A DNA stretch of 64,000 nt, from contig NZ_RXFT01000004.1 of NCBI RefSeq assembly GCF_003952165.1, positions 1 through 64,000 of the forward strand, read 5' to 3'. This DNA comes from Variovorax guangxiensis. Lineage in GTDB: Bacteria; Pseudomonadota; Gammaproteobacteria; Burkholderiales; Burkholderiaceae_C. Shown one piece after another: positions 49,205 to 57,946 of the stretch (position 1 is its first letter; every line of letters starts with the position of its first letter). Under the pieces are notes generated by a model. That model saw nothing but the letters and a program-made list of their open reading frames with translations, had not been told where the DNA came from and searched no databases. The position numbers and the translations under genes are program-made.

Positions 49205-52200
49205 TCAACGCCGCAGATCGAGCGTGAACGGGAATTCGCGGCTGCCCGGCAGCTCGATGGTGGCCGGCGGCGTGCGCAGCAGGCCGGGGGTGTGGCCGGT
49301 GCGGGTGAAGCGCGAATGGCGGCGGCTTTCGGCCTCGTAGGCATTGACCGGGAAGGTTTCGTAGTTGCGCCCGCCCGGGTGGGCCACGAAGTACTGGCAG
49401 CCGCCCAGCGAGCGCTTCATCCAGGTGTCGACGAGGTCGAAGGTCAGCGGCGCGTGGGCCTTGATGCTCGGGTGCAGCGACGAAGGCGGGTTCCAGGCCT
49501 TGTAGCGCACGCCCGCCACGAACTCGCCGGCCACGCCGGTGGGCTGCAGCGGCAGCACCTTGCCGTTGACGGTGACGACGTGGCGGCTCTCGTTCAGGCC
49601 GGTCACGCGCACCTCGATGCGCTCCAGCGACGAATCCACATAGCGCACGGTGCCGCCGATCGCGCCTTCCTCGCCCATCACGTGCCAGGGCTCGAGCGCA
49701 TTGCGCAGCGAGAGCTCCACGCCCATCGCCTGCATCTGGCCCACCAGCGGGAAGCGGAACTCGAAGTGCGGCGCGAACCAGTCGGGGTCGAAGGCGAAGC
49801 CGGCCTGGCGCATCTCGCTGATGACGTCGTCGAAGTCCATCTTCACGAACGTCGGCAGCAGGAAGCGGTCGTGCAGTTCGGTGCCCCAGCGGGTGACGGG
49901 CGCCTTGTAGGGCTCGTCCCAGAAGCGGGCCACCAGCGCGCGGATCAGCAGCTGCTGCGCGATGCTCATGCGCGCATGCGGCGGCATCTCGAAGGCGCGC
50001 AGTTCCAAGAGGCCGAGGCGGCCGGTGCTGGAGTCGGGCGAGTAGAGCTTGTCGATGCAGAACTCGCTGCGGTGCGTGTTGCCCGTGACGTCGATCAGGA
50101 TGTTGCGCAGCGTGCGGTCGACCAGCCAAGCCGGCATGTTCTGGCCGTAGATCTCGCGGTTCTTGGCGATTTCCTTCAGCGCGATCTCGAGCTCGTAGAC
50201 CTGGTCGTTGCGCGCCTCGTCCACGCGCGGCGCCTGGCTCGTCGGGCCGATGAACATGCCCGAGAACAGGTAGCTCAGCGAGGGGTGGTTGTGCCAGTAC
50301 AGCAGCAGGCTGGCCAGCAGCTCGGGCCGGCGCAGGAAGGGGCTGTCGGCCGGCGTGGCGCCGCCCATCACGAAGTGGTTGCCGCCGCCGGTGCCGGTGT
50401 GGCGGCCGTCGGTCATGAACTTCTCGGCCGACAGGCGGGTTTCGAAGGCGGCGTTGTAGAGGAATTCGGTGTGGTCGACCAGTTCCTTCCAGTTGTGGGC
50501 CGGATGGATGTTGACCTCGATCACGCCCGGGTCGGGCGTGACCTGCAGCAGCTTCAGGCGCGGATCGCGCGGCGGCGGATAGCCTTCCATCACGATGCGC
50601 ACGCCCAGGTCGCGCGCTGTGGCCTCCACCGCGGCCACGAGGTCGAGATAGTCCTCCAGGCGGGCCAGCGGCGGCATGAAAACGTAGAGCACGCCCGAGG
50701 CGCTGCCCTTCTTCTCGGCGGCGGGGCCGTTGGCGCGGCGCGGGTCGCGCACTTCGACGCACAGCGCGGTGCGGGTGATCCAGTGGGCGGATTCGCCGCG
50801 CAGGGGCTGGCGGGTCACGCTGGGATCTGCGGAGCTGGCGGCGTCGTTGTCGTCCTCGCCATGCCCGTCGCCGTCGCTCGCGGCGCCCGGCGTCTGCATG
50901 CGCAGCGCAGAGGGCACGACGGGCGGCGTGCCGAAGGCGTAGGGCACGGCGCCGAGGTCGGCTCCCGGTCCGCCGGTGTCACCGGTGCCCACGGCGTAGC
51001 GCGCCCGGTAGTCGGCCCCGCTCGGCAGCGCGCCGCGCGGCGCGTTCGGGTCGCGCTCGATCATGTACGGGTAGTCGCCCTTGCTGGCCCAGGGCTGCGA
51101 GTCGAGCGGCAGGCGGTAGCCCATGGGCGAGTCGCCCGGAATGAGGTAGAGCCGGTCGTCGCGCAGGAACCAGGGGCCGGTCTTCCAGGCGGGGCCTTCG
51201 AGCGAAGGGGCGTCGCGGTTCGCGTTGCCGGGCTCCAGCGGCAGCATGTAGCCGATCACCGCATCGAGCTTCTGGGTGAACACGCGGCGCAGGCGCATGC
51301 GCTCAAGCTCGTCGTCGAGCCTGGAGTCGAAGGGGTCGACGTTCACCGGCAGGCGGCGTTCGCGCCAGAGGTAGTAGTAGATGTCCTCGTAACCCGGCTG
51401 GATGTAGCGCTCGGTCAGGCCCAGCTTCTGCGCCAGCAGGTTGGTGAAGCGGCGCGCGTCCTCGCTGGTGTAGTGCGTGGGAAAGCGCTCGTCGGCGAAC
51501 AGGTCGGGGTCGTGCCACAGCGGCTGGCCGTCGGCGCGCCAGAAGATCGACAGCGCCCAGCGCGGCAGCTGTTCGCCCGGGTACCACTTGCCCTGGCCGA
51601 AGTGCAGGAAGCCGCCCTTGCCGTATTCGGCGCGCAGCTTGTGCACGAGCTCGGTGGCGTAGCCGCGCTTGGTCGGGCCGAGCGCGTCGGTGTTCCATTC
51701 GGGCGCGTCGCGGTCGGTGGTGGCCACGTAGGTGGGCTCGCCGCCCATGGTCAGGCGCACGTCGCCGGCCTTCAGGCGGGCATCGACCGCCTCGCCCAGC
51801 GCGAGCACGTCGGCCCACTGGTCTTCGGTGTAGGGCTTGGTGACGCGCGGCGATTCGTAGATGCGCGTGACCTTCATGTCGTGGCCGAACTCGACCTCCG
51901 ATTCGTCCACGCCGCCCTCGATCGGCGCGGCGCTCGAAGGCGTGGGCGTGCAGGCCAGCGGAATGTGGCCTTCGCCCGCCAGCAGGCCCGAGGTGGCGTC
52001 GAGGCCGATCCAGCCGGCGCCGGGGAGGAACACCTCGCACCAGGCGTGCAGGTCGGTGAAGTCGACCGTGGTGCCGCTGGGGCCGTCGAGCGCCTTCACG
52101 TCGGGCGTGAGCTGGATGAGGTAGCCCGAGACGAAGCGCGCGGCCAGCCCGCAGTGGCGCAGCAGTTGCACCAGCAGCCAGCCCGAGTCGCGGCAGGAGC

Positions 52201-52732
52201 CGCTGCCGTTGGCGAGCGTTTCTTCCGGCGTCTGCACGCCGGGCTCCATGCGGATGAGGTAGTTGACGTCCTTCTGGACCTGCTGGTTCAGGCCGACCAG
52301 GAAGTCGATGGTGCGCTGTTCCTTGCGGTCGATCTTGTCGAGGTAGGCCTGCAGCAGCGGCGTGACCGGCTCGGCCACGAGATAGGGGGCGAGTTCCTCG
52401 GCCTGCGAGGGCTTGTACTTGAAGGGGAAGTTCTCGGCCTGCGGCTCCAGGAAGAAGTCGAAGGGGTTGTAGACCGCCATCTCGACCACGAGGTCGACGG
52501 TGACCTTGAATTCGCGCGTCTTCTCGGGAAACACGAGCCGCGCCTGGTAGTTGGCGAACGGGTCCTGCATCCAGTTGACGAAGTGCTCGGCCGGCTCGAC
52601 CCGCAGCGAATACGAGATGACGTTGCTGCGGCAATGCGGCGCGGGCCGCAAGCGCACGACCTGGGGGCCCAGCTGCACCAGCCGGTCGTACTTGTAGTGG
52701 GTGACGTGGTGGAGAGCGGCGTGAATGGACAT
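49205..52732 (-). CDS. large transglutaminase-like/DUF2126 protein
   Basis: A 1175-residue protein. Residues 1-300 are the bacterial transglutaminase module: N-terminal MSIHAALHHVTHYKYDRLV, catalytic Cys in GSCRDSGWLLVQLLRHCGLAARFVSGYL, His in DLHAWCEVFLPGAGW and Asp in GLDATSG. The C-terminal 800 residues are DUF2126 (GGEPTYVATTDRDAPEWNTDALGPTKR, HPAHNWKELVDHTEFLYNAAFETRL, FVMGGATPADSPFLRRPELL). A disordered Gly/Ser/Asp-rich insert sits near residues 590-660. The ATG at 52732 replaces longer frames that run into the comEC gap. It is likely co-transcribed with the ATP-grasp/alpha-E fusion downstream (64 bases). Confidence 0.9.
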   Translation of the reverse strand: MSIHAALHHVTHYKYDRLVQLGPQVVRLRPAPHCRSNVISYSLRVEPAEHFVNWMQDPFANYQARLVFPEKTREFKVTVDLVVEMAVYNPFDFFLEPQAENFPFKYKPSQAEELAPYLVAEPVTPLLQAYLDKIDRKEQRTIDFLVGLNQQVQKDVNYLIRMEPGVQTPEETLANGSGSCRDSGWLLVQLLRHCGLAARFVSGYLIQLTPDVKALDGPSGTTVDFTDLHAWCEVFLPGAGWIGLDATSGLLAGEGHIPLACTPTPSSAAPIEGGVDESEVEFGHDMKVTRIYESPRVTKPYTEDQWADVLALGEAVDARLKAGDVRLTMGGEPTYVATTDRDAPEWNTDALGPTKRGYATELVHKLRAEYGKGGFLHFGQGKWYPGEQLPRWALSIFWRADGQPLWHDPDLFADERFPTHYTSEDARRFTNLLAQKLGLTERYIQPGYEDIYYYLWRERRLPVNVDPFDSRLDDELERMRLRRVFTQKLDAVIGYMLPLEPGNANRDAPSLEGPAWKTGPWFLRDDRLYLIPGDSPMGYRLPLDSQPWASKGDYPYMIERDPNAPRGALPSGADYRARYAVGTGDTGGPGADLGAVPYAFGTPPVVPSALRMQTPGAASDGDGHGEDDNDAASSADPSVTRQPLRGESAHWITRTALCVEVRDPRRANGPAAEKKGSASGVLYVFMPPLARLEDYLDLVAAVEATARDLGVRIVMEGYPPPRDPRLKLLQVTPDPGVIEVNIHPAHNWKELVDHTEFLYNAAFETRLSAEKFMTDGRHTGTGGGNHFVMGGATPADSPFLRRPELLASLLLYWHNHPSLSYLFSGMFIGPTSQAPRVDEARNDQVYELEIALKEIAKNREIYGQNMPAWLVDRTLRNILIDVTGNTHRSEFCIDKLYSPDSSTGRLGLLELRAFEMPPHARMSIAQQLLIRALVARFWDEPYKAPVTRWGTELHDRFLLPTFVKMDFDDVISEMRQAGFAFDPDWFAPHFEFRFPLVGQMQAMGVELSLRNALEPWHVMGEEGAIGGTVRYVDSSLERIEVRVTGLNESRHVVTVNGKVLPLQPTGVAGEFVAGVRYKAWNPPSSLHPSIKAHAPLTFDLVDTWMKRSLGGCQYFVAHPGGRNYETFPVNAYEAESRRHSRFTRTGHTPGLLRTPPATIELPGSREFPFTLDLRR

Positions 52733-52875
52733 GCGTTTTTGTGTGCAGTGCTGGCAGATTGCATCGGGAGAAGATGTCTCTGGTGAGACGCATACTAGCC
52801 GAGATGCCAAAGCAATTAACGCGCCACTGAGCGTGATTCGGGGAGGGTTTGCATCATGGAATCGGGAGTTGTCCG

Positions 52876-55326
52876 ATGACGCGGTTTCGCGCGTCAGGCC
52901 AGGCTGTGGGCGGCGTTGGCGGGTTCGCGGCGCTGGGTGGTTCGCTGCTGGGAGCGGCCTTGCAGCTGCAGCAGCCGATGCTGTGGCCAGCATGGGTCTA
53001 TGCCGGTTTGCTGTGTATAGGCACGGCCGGAATGTGGTGGCGCCGACTGCCGGGGAGGGCGTTGCTGTTGGGCGCCCTGGCATGTGGAGCGATGGCCGGC
53101 GCGGGGCTCGCCGGATGGCGTGCGGTGGCCTATGCGAAGGGCGCACTCGACCCGTCGCTCGAAGGCCGCGACCTGCGCGTCACGGGCGTCGTGTCGGAGA
53201 TGCCACAGCGCAACGAGGCCGGCACGCGCTTCGTCGTGGATGTCGAATCCGCGCAATGGACAGACGCCGACACGCGGGGCCGGCCGGCCGTACCCGATCG
53301 CATCGCTCTCGGCTGGTATGCGGACGGCTCCAGCCCCTGGGGGCATACCTCGCCAGCCAGCACCGTTGCCGCTTCCCCGCATGCCGGCGAACGCTGGAGC
53401 CTGACGGTGCGCCTGAAAGCGCCGCACGGCAACCGCAACCCGCACGGCTTCGACGGCGAACTCCGGATGTGGGAGCAGGGCCTGCATGCCAGCGGCCATG
53501 TGCGAGCCGGCGCGCGCGACGCGGCGCCCGTGCTGCTCGGCCCCACCTGGCTGCATCCCATCGAGCGTGCCCGTGAAGCGGTGCGCGACGCCATCTTCGA
53601 GCGCGTGCCCGACCGCGCCCGCGCGGGCGTGATCGCGGCCCTGGTCACCGGCGACCAGAACGCCATCGACCGCGCGGGCTGGGACGTGTTCCGTGCCACG
53701 GGCGTGGCGCACCTGATGTCGATCTCTGGCCTGCACGTCACGATGTTTGCCTGGCTCGCCGCGCATGTGGTCGGCCTGCTCTGGCGCCGCAGCGCCCGGC
53801 TGATGCTGCGCCTGCCCGCCCAGCAGGCGGCGCTGGTCGGGGGCGTGCTGCTGGCCGCGCTCTATGCGCTCTTCAGCGGCTGGGGCGTGCCGTCGCAGCG
53901 CACGGTCTGGATGCTCGCGACGGTCGCGCTGCTGCGCCTGACCGGGCGGCGCTGGCCCTGGCCGAACGTGTGGCTGCTGACCGCGGCCGTCGTGGTCGCG
54001 CTCGATCCTTGGGCGCTGATGCAGGCGGGCTTCTGGCTGAGCTTCGTCGCGGTGGGCGTGCTCTTCGCGACGGACGCCGGAATGCCGGGCGAGCAGCAGG
54101 CCGGCGCGGCTGCTCGCCTGCTGCGCTTCTTCCGCGAGCAGTGGACCATCACGCTGGCGATCACGCCGCTGAGCCTGCTGCTGTTCCAGCAGGTGTCGCT
54201 GATCGGGCTGCTCGCCAACGCGGTGGCGATTCCGTGGGTCACGCTCGTGATCACGCCGCTGGCGATGCTCGGCGTGGCGGTGCCCCCCTTGTGGGACGTG
54301 GCCGCATGGGCCGTGCATGCGCTGGCGCTCCTGCTGCAATGGCTGGCCGGCCTGCCGCATGCCACGCTGTCGATGGCGGCGCCTCCGCTGTGGATGGCCG
54401 CCTGCGGCGTGGGCGGCGGCGTGCTGCTGGCAATGCGGCTGCCATGGTCGCTGCGCAGCCTCGGCGTACCCTTGCTCCTGCCGGTGCTGCTGTGGCAGGC
54501 ACCGCGGTCTGCGGTGGGCGAGTTCGAGCTGCTCGCCGCCGACATCGGCCAGGGCAACGCGGTGCTCGTGCGCACCGCCACGCACAGCCTGCTCTACGAC
54601 GCCGGCCCGCGCTACAGCCTCGAAAGCGACGCGGGCGATCGCGTGCTGGTGCCGCTGCTGCGCGCGTACGGAGAGCGTCTCGATACGCTGGTGGTGAGCC
54701 ATCGCGATGCCGACCATATCGGCGGCGCGCCCGCGGTGCTCGCGATGCAGCCCGGGGCCGCGCTGCTGAGTTCCATCGAGGCCACGCACCCGCTGCAGGC
54801 GATGCGCATGGCGAGGCGCTGCGAGGCGGGGCAGTCGTGGAGCTGGGACGGCGTGCGCTTCGATGTGCTGCATCCCTTCGAGAGCGACTACCGCAGCTTC
54901 GGCAAGCCCAATGCAGTGTCGTGCGTGCTGCGCATCGACAACGGACGCGCGTCGGCGCTGCTGGCGGGCGACATCGAGCGGCTGCAGGAGATAGCGCTGC
55001 TCATTCGCACGCCGCAGCTGTTGCGTGCGGACGTGCTGCTGGCGCCGCATCACGGGAGCAAGACTTCGTCGGGCGCGGCGTTCCTCGATGCAGTGCAGCC
55101 GCGCATCGCTTTCGTCCAGGCGGGGTATCGCAACCGTTTCGGCCATCCGGCGCGGGAGGTGGTGGCGCGGTACCGTGAACGAGATGTGCGGCTGATCGAG
55201 AACACCCGCTGCGGCGCCGCGCATTGGAGCAGCGCGAGGCCTGCCGAGGTGGGCTGCGAGCGCGAACGCCGGGCGCGCTACTGGCAGCACCGGCAGCCGG
55301 AGGAGGCTGGCCGTCCGGAGCCTTGA
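52876..55326 (+). CDS. comEC: ComEC/Rec2-type DNA uptake protein
   Basis: An 816-residue integral membrane protein of natural transformation that conducts single-stranded DNA into the cytoplasm. Order: N-terminal hydrophobic segments and a DUF4131 region, the competence domain starting GVIAALVTGDQNAIDRAGWDVFRATGVAHLMSISGLHVT with many membrane spans, and a C-terminal metallo-beta-lactamase domain (LLAADIGQGNAVLVRTATHSLLYDAGPR, SHRDADHIGG, LLAPHHGSKTSS). I chose the ATG at 52876 (GGGAG 7 bases upstream) rather than an in-frame TTG at 52849, which has a Shine-Dalgarno too close to it. Confidence 0.93.
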   Translation: MTRFRASGQAVGGVGGFAALGGSLLGAALQLQQPMLWPAWVYAGLLCIGTAGMWWRRLPGRALLLGALACGAMAGAGLAGWRAVAYAKGALDPSLEGRDLRVTGVVSEMPQRNEAGTRFVVDVESAQWTDADTRGRPAVPDRIALGWYADGSSPWGHTSPASTVAASPHAGERWSLTVRLKAPHGNRNPHGFDGELRMWEQGLHASGHVRAGARDAAPVLLGPTWLHPIERAREAVRDAIFERVPDRARAGVIAALVTGDQNAIDRAGWDVFRATGVAHLMSISGLHVTMFAWLAAHVVGLLWRRSARLMLRLPAQQAALVGGVLLAALYALFSGWGVPSQRTVWMLATVALLRLTGRRWPWPNVWLLTAAVVVALDPWALMQAGFWLSFVAVGVLFATDAGMPGEQQAGAAARLLRFFREQWTITLAITPLSLLLFQQVSLIGLLANAVAIPWVTLVITPLAMLGVAVPPLWDVAAWAVHALALLLQWLAGLPHATLSMAAPPLWMAACGVGGGVLLAMRLPWSLRSLGVPLLLPVLLWQAPRSAVGEFELLAADIGQGNAVLVRTATHSLLYDAGPRYSLESDAGDRVLVPLLRAYGERLDTLVVSHRDADHIGGAPAVLAMQPGAALLSSIEATHPLQAMRMARRCEAGQSWSWDGVRFDVLHPFESDYRSFGKPNAVSCVLRIDNGRASALLAGDIERLQEIALLIRTPQLLRADVLLAPHHGSKTSSGAAFLDAVQPRIAFVQAGYRNRFGHPAREVVARYRERDVRLIENTRCGAAHWSSARPAEVGCERERRARYWQHRQPEEAGRPEP

Positions 55327-55396
55327 AATCGTGAACTAATTGTCAAAAGTAGCCCAAAAGACCTCTTGTAAATGAATCCCCGGCGGCGTTCCATGC

Positions 55397-55417
55397 GTTG
55401 TATCGTTTCGCTACAAC
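55397..55417. promoter_or_regulatory. possible operator palindrome
   Basis: GTTGTA (55397-55402) and TACAAC (55412-55417) form 6-bp arms, extended by CG/CG inside, upstream of the enoyl-CoA hydratase gene in the 165-base gap after comEC. Confidence 0.3.
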
Positions 55418-55435
55418 TCAGAACAAGGGGGCAGC

Positions 55436-55495
55436 ATGAACAAGCACAACCGTCGGATTTCTCGCTGGGGCCCGTCTTCCGGGCGCGCTTCATGA
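55436..55495 (+). CDS. possible 19-residue leader peptide of the enoyl-CoA hydratase gene
   Basis: ATG at 55436 preceded by GGGGGCAGC encodes MNKHNRRISRWGPSSGRAS and stops at TGA 55493-55495, overlapping the hydratase ATG at 55492 as ATGA. The best Shine-Dalgarno in the region serves this frame rather than the hydratase, so it may couple translation. Chance is possible. Confidence 0.4.
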   Translation: MNKHNRRISRWGPSSGRAS

Positions 55496-56340
55496 CGACC
55501 GGCGTTCCGGCCATCACCAGCGCGAGCCTCGCCGGCGGCTCCGGCGCGCGTCTCAAGATGCATCGCGAGGGTCCGGTGCTCGTCCTGACGCTGAGCAATC
55601 CCGAGGCGCGCAACGCGATCAATCCCTCGGTCTACCGGACGGCCGCCAAGGTGATACGCACCACCGCCGGCTTTCGCACGGTGCGCGCCATCGTGCTGCG
55701 CGGGGAGGGCGATCACTTCAGCGGCGGCGGCGACCTGCGGCGCCTCGCCCGGCAGCGCAAGCTGCCGCCCGCCGAGCAGCACGGCCACATCGACGCACTG
55801 CACGAATGGCTCATGGCGATCGAGGAGGCACCGCAGCCCGTCATCGCCGCGGTCGAGGGAGCCGCGATGGGCGGCGGCTTCTCGCTTTGCCTGGCCTGCG
55901 ACCTGATCGTGGCCGCCGAGGACGCGAAGTTCGCGATGTCGTACATCAACGTCGGCCTCTCGCCCGACGGCGGCGGCACCGATTCGCTGGCCCGTTCGCT
56001 GCCGCCGCAGGCCGCACTCGAAATGCTGCTCGACGGCACGCCCTGCACCGCGAAGCGGCTGCATGAGCTGGGCGTGGTCAACAAGGTGGTGCCGCACGGC
56101 GAAGCCGGCGCCGCCGCGCTCGCCTGGGCGCAGCAACTCGCGCGCGGACCGTTCGAAGTGCAGGCGCGCATCAAGCAACTGGTTTATGCGGCGCGCGGAC
56201 GCAGCCGCCGCGAGCAGCTGGAGGCCGAGCGCGAGTCCTTTCTGGCCAGCCTCTACAGCGACGAGAGCGGGGAGCGCATCAAGGAATTTCTCTCGCCCCG
56301 CAAGAAGCCGGAAACGACCGGGGAGGGCCCCCCGACCTGA
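55492..56340 (+). CDS. enoyl-CoA hydratase/isomerase family protein
   Basis: A 282-residue crotonase-fold enzyme. The oxyanion-hole segments are LSNPEARNAINPSVY ... GDHFSGGGDLR and AAVEGAAMGGGFSLCLACDLIVAAEDAKFAMSYINVGLSPDGGGTDSLARSLP; the catalytic Glu region is present as GLSPDGG rather than the classic GLxPGAGG, so the position of the second acid differs from canonical hydratases. Relatives are annotated as alternative oxepin-CoA hydrolases or enoyl-CoA hydratases. Longer in-frame starts exist to 55372, but the ATG at 55492 gives the family N-terminus. Confidence 0.85.
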   Translation: MTTGVPAITSASLAGGSGARLKMHREGPVLVLTLSNPEARNAINPSVYRTAAKVIRTTAGFRTVRAIVLRGEGDHFSGGGDLRRLARQRKLPPAEQHGHIDALHEWLMAIEEAPQPVIAAVEGAAMGGGFSLCLACDLIVAAEDAKFAMSYINVGLSPDGGGTDSLARSLPPQAALEMLLDGTPCTAKRLHELGVVNKVVPHGEAGAAALAWAQQLARGPFEVQARIKQLVYAARGRSRREQLEAERESFLASLYSDESGERIKEFLSPRKKPETTGEGPPT

Positions 56341-56438
56341 GCGCGGAAAGATCATCCGACCCGTCTCCGGCCTTGGCATCAGGGGTTCTACTGGCCCTGA
56401 ACTTGCTAAGCTACGAGCTCAAGGAGATTGGTCGTTCC

Positions 56439-57935
56439 ATGCACAAATTTGACGAGATGTACGAGCAGCTTCCCTATGCTGGAGCTGCGATCCGACAGCA
56501 TTACAAGCGCTACGACCAATGGCTCGCGAAGCAACCCGGTGAGGTGATGCGTTCGCGACGCGAAGAGGCGGAAATGATCTTCCGCCGGGTCGGCATCACC
56601 TTCGCGGTGTACGGCGCCAAGGACGAGGACGGCTCCGGCACCGAGCGGCTCATACCGTTCGACCTGCTGCCTCGCATCATTCCCGCCCACGAGTGGGACA
56701 GCATGGAAAAAGGGCTGGTGCAGCGCGTGACAGCGCTCAACCGCTTCCTGCATGACGTCTATCACGACCAGGAAATCATCAAGGCCGGCATCATCCCGGC
56801 CGAGCAGATCCTGAACAACGCCCAGTTCCGCCCCGAGATGATGGGCGTGAACGTGCCGCACAACGTCTACTCGAACATCTCGGGCATCGACATCGTGCGC
56901 GCCCCCGACGCACAGGGCAACGGCGAGTACTACGTGCTCGAAGACAACCTGCGCGTGCCCAGCGGCGTGAGCTACATGCTCGAGAACCGCAAGATGATGA
57001 TGCGGCTCTTTCCAGAGCTCTTCAACCAGAACCGCATCGCGCCGGTCGCGCACTACCCCGACCTGCTGCTCGAAACGCTTCGCGCCAGCGCGCCGCCGGC
57101 CACGGCCGAGCCCACGGTGGTGGTGCTCACGCCCGGCATGTACAACAGCGCCTACTTCGAGCACGCCTTCCTCGCGCAGCAGATGGGCGTGGAGCTGGTC
57201 GAGGGGCAGGACCTGTTCGTCAAGGACAACTTCGTCTACATGCGCACCACGCGCGGGCCGAGGCGCGTGGACGTCATCTACCGCCGCGTGGACGACGACT
57301 TCCTCGACCCCGAGGTATTCCGTCCCACGTCGACGCTGGGCTGCTCGGGCCTGATGCGCGCCTACCGCGAAGGCAACGTCGTCATCTGCAATGCGGTGGG
57401 CACCGGCGTGGCCGACGACAAGTCGATCTACCCCTACGTGCCGAAGATGGTGGAGTTCTACCTCGGCGAGAAGCCGATTCTGAAGAACGTGCCCACCTAC
57501 ATGTGCCGCAACAAGGACGAGCTGCAATACACGCTCGACAACATGAAGGACCTGGTCGTCAAGGAAGTGCACGGCGCCGGCGGCTACGGCATGCTGATCG
57601 GCCCGGCCGCCACGCAGGCCGAGATCGAGGACTTCAAGAAGGCCGTGATCGCCAAGCCCGACGGCTACATCGCCCAGCCCACGCTGAGCCTGTCGACCTC
57701 GCCCACCTTCGTCGACGCCGGCATCGCGCCGCGCCACATCGACCTGCGCCCCTTCGTGCTCTCGGGCAGCGAGGTGCAGATGGTGCCGGGCGGCCTCACG
57801 CGCGTGGCGCTCAAGGAAGGCTCGCTGGTGGTGAATTCGTCGCAGGGCGGCGGCACCAAGGACACCTGGATTCTCGAAGCCGACCGTGTGCCCAAGTCCA
57901 AGGCTCCCGCACAGTCGCAAAGCCAATCGCAGTAG
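56439..57935 (+). CDS. circularly permuted ATP-grasp type 2 protein
   Basis: A 498-residue stand-alone form of the domain also found in the fusion at 46447. Signature segments: FAVYGAKDEDGSGTERLIPFDLLPRII, LEDNLRVPSGVSYMLENRKMMMRLFPELF, VLTPGMYNSAYFEHAFLAQQMGVELVEGQDL, YRRVDDDFLDPEVFRPTSTLGCSGLMRAYREGNV, VVKEVHGAGGYGMLIGP and VPGGLTRVALKEGSLVVNSSQGGGTKDTW. It is predicted to use ATP to form an amide bond, with an unknown substrate. The partner alpha-E gene follows after 11 bases. AAGGAG is 12 bases before the ATG. Confidence 0.92.
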   Translation: MHKFDEMYEQLPYAGAAIRQHYKRYDQWLAKQPGEVMRSRREEAEMIFRRVGITFAVYGAKDEDGSGTERLIPFDLLPRIIPAHEWDSMEKGLVQRVTALNRFLHDVYHDQEIIKAGIIPAEQILNNAQFRPEMMGVNVPHNVYSNISGIDIVRAPDAQGNGEYYVLEDNLRVPSGVSYMLENRKMMMRLFPELFNQNRIAPVAHYPDLLLETLRASAPPATAEPTVVVLTPGMYNSAYFEHAFLAQQMGVELVEGQDLFVKDNFVYMRTTRGPRRVDVIYRRVDDDFLDPEVFRPTSTLGCSGLMRAYREGNVVICNAVGTGVADDKSIYPYVPKMVEFYLGEKPILKNVPTYMCRNKDELQYTLDNMKDLVVKEVHGAGGYGMLIGPAATQAEIEDFKKAVIAKPDGYIAQPTLSLSTSPTFVDAGIAPRHIDLRPFVLSGSEVQMVPGGLTRVALKEGSLVVNSSQGGGTKDTWILEADRVPKSKAPAQSQSQSQ

Positions 57936-57946
57936 GAGCACGAACG

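Noticed and set aside
46516..49227. 903-codon plus-strand frame opposite the ATP-grasp/alpha-E fusion
   Set aside because: It is a His/Arg/Gln-rich shadow frame; all family motifs are on the minus strand.
48797..52786. 1329-codon plus-strand frame opposite the DUF2126 transglutaminase
   Set aside because: It is long only because of the GC-rich third positions of the real gene; no domain, no sensible start and repetitive His/Val/Ala composition.
52849..52875. TTG start for comEC at 52849
   Set aside because: The Shine-Dalgarno-like GGGAGGG is only 1-3 bases away, too close; the ATG at 52876 has a properly spaced GGGAG.
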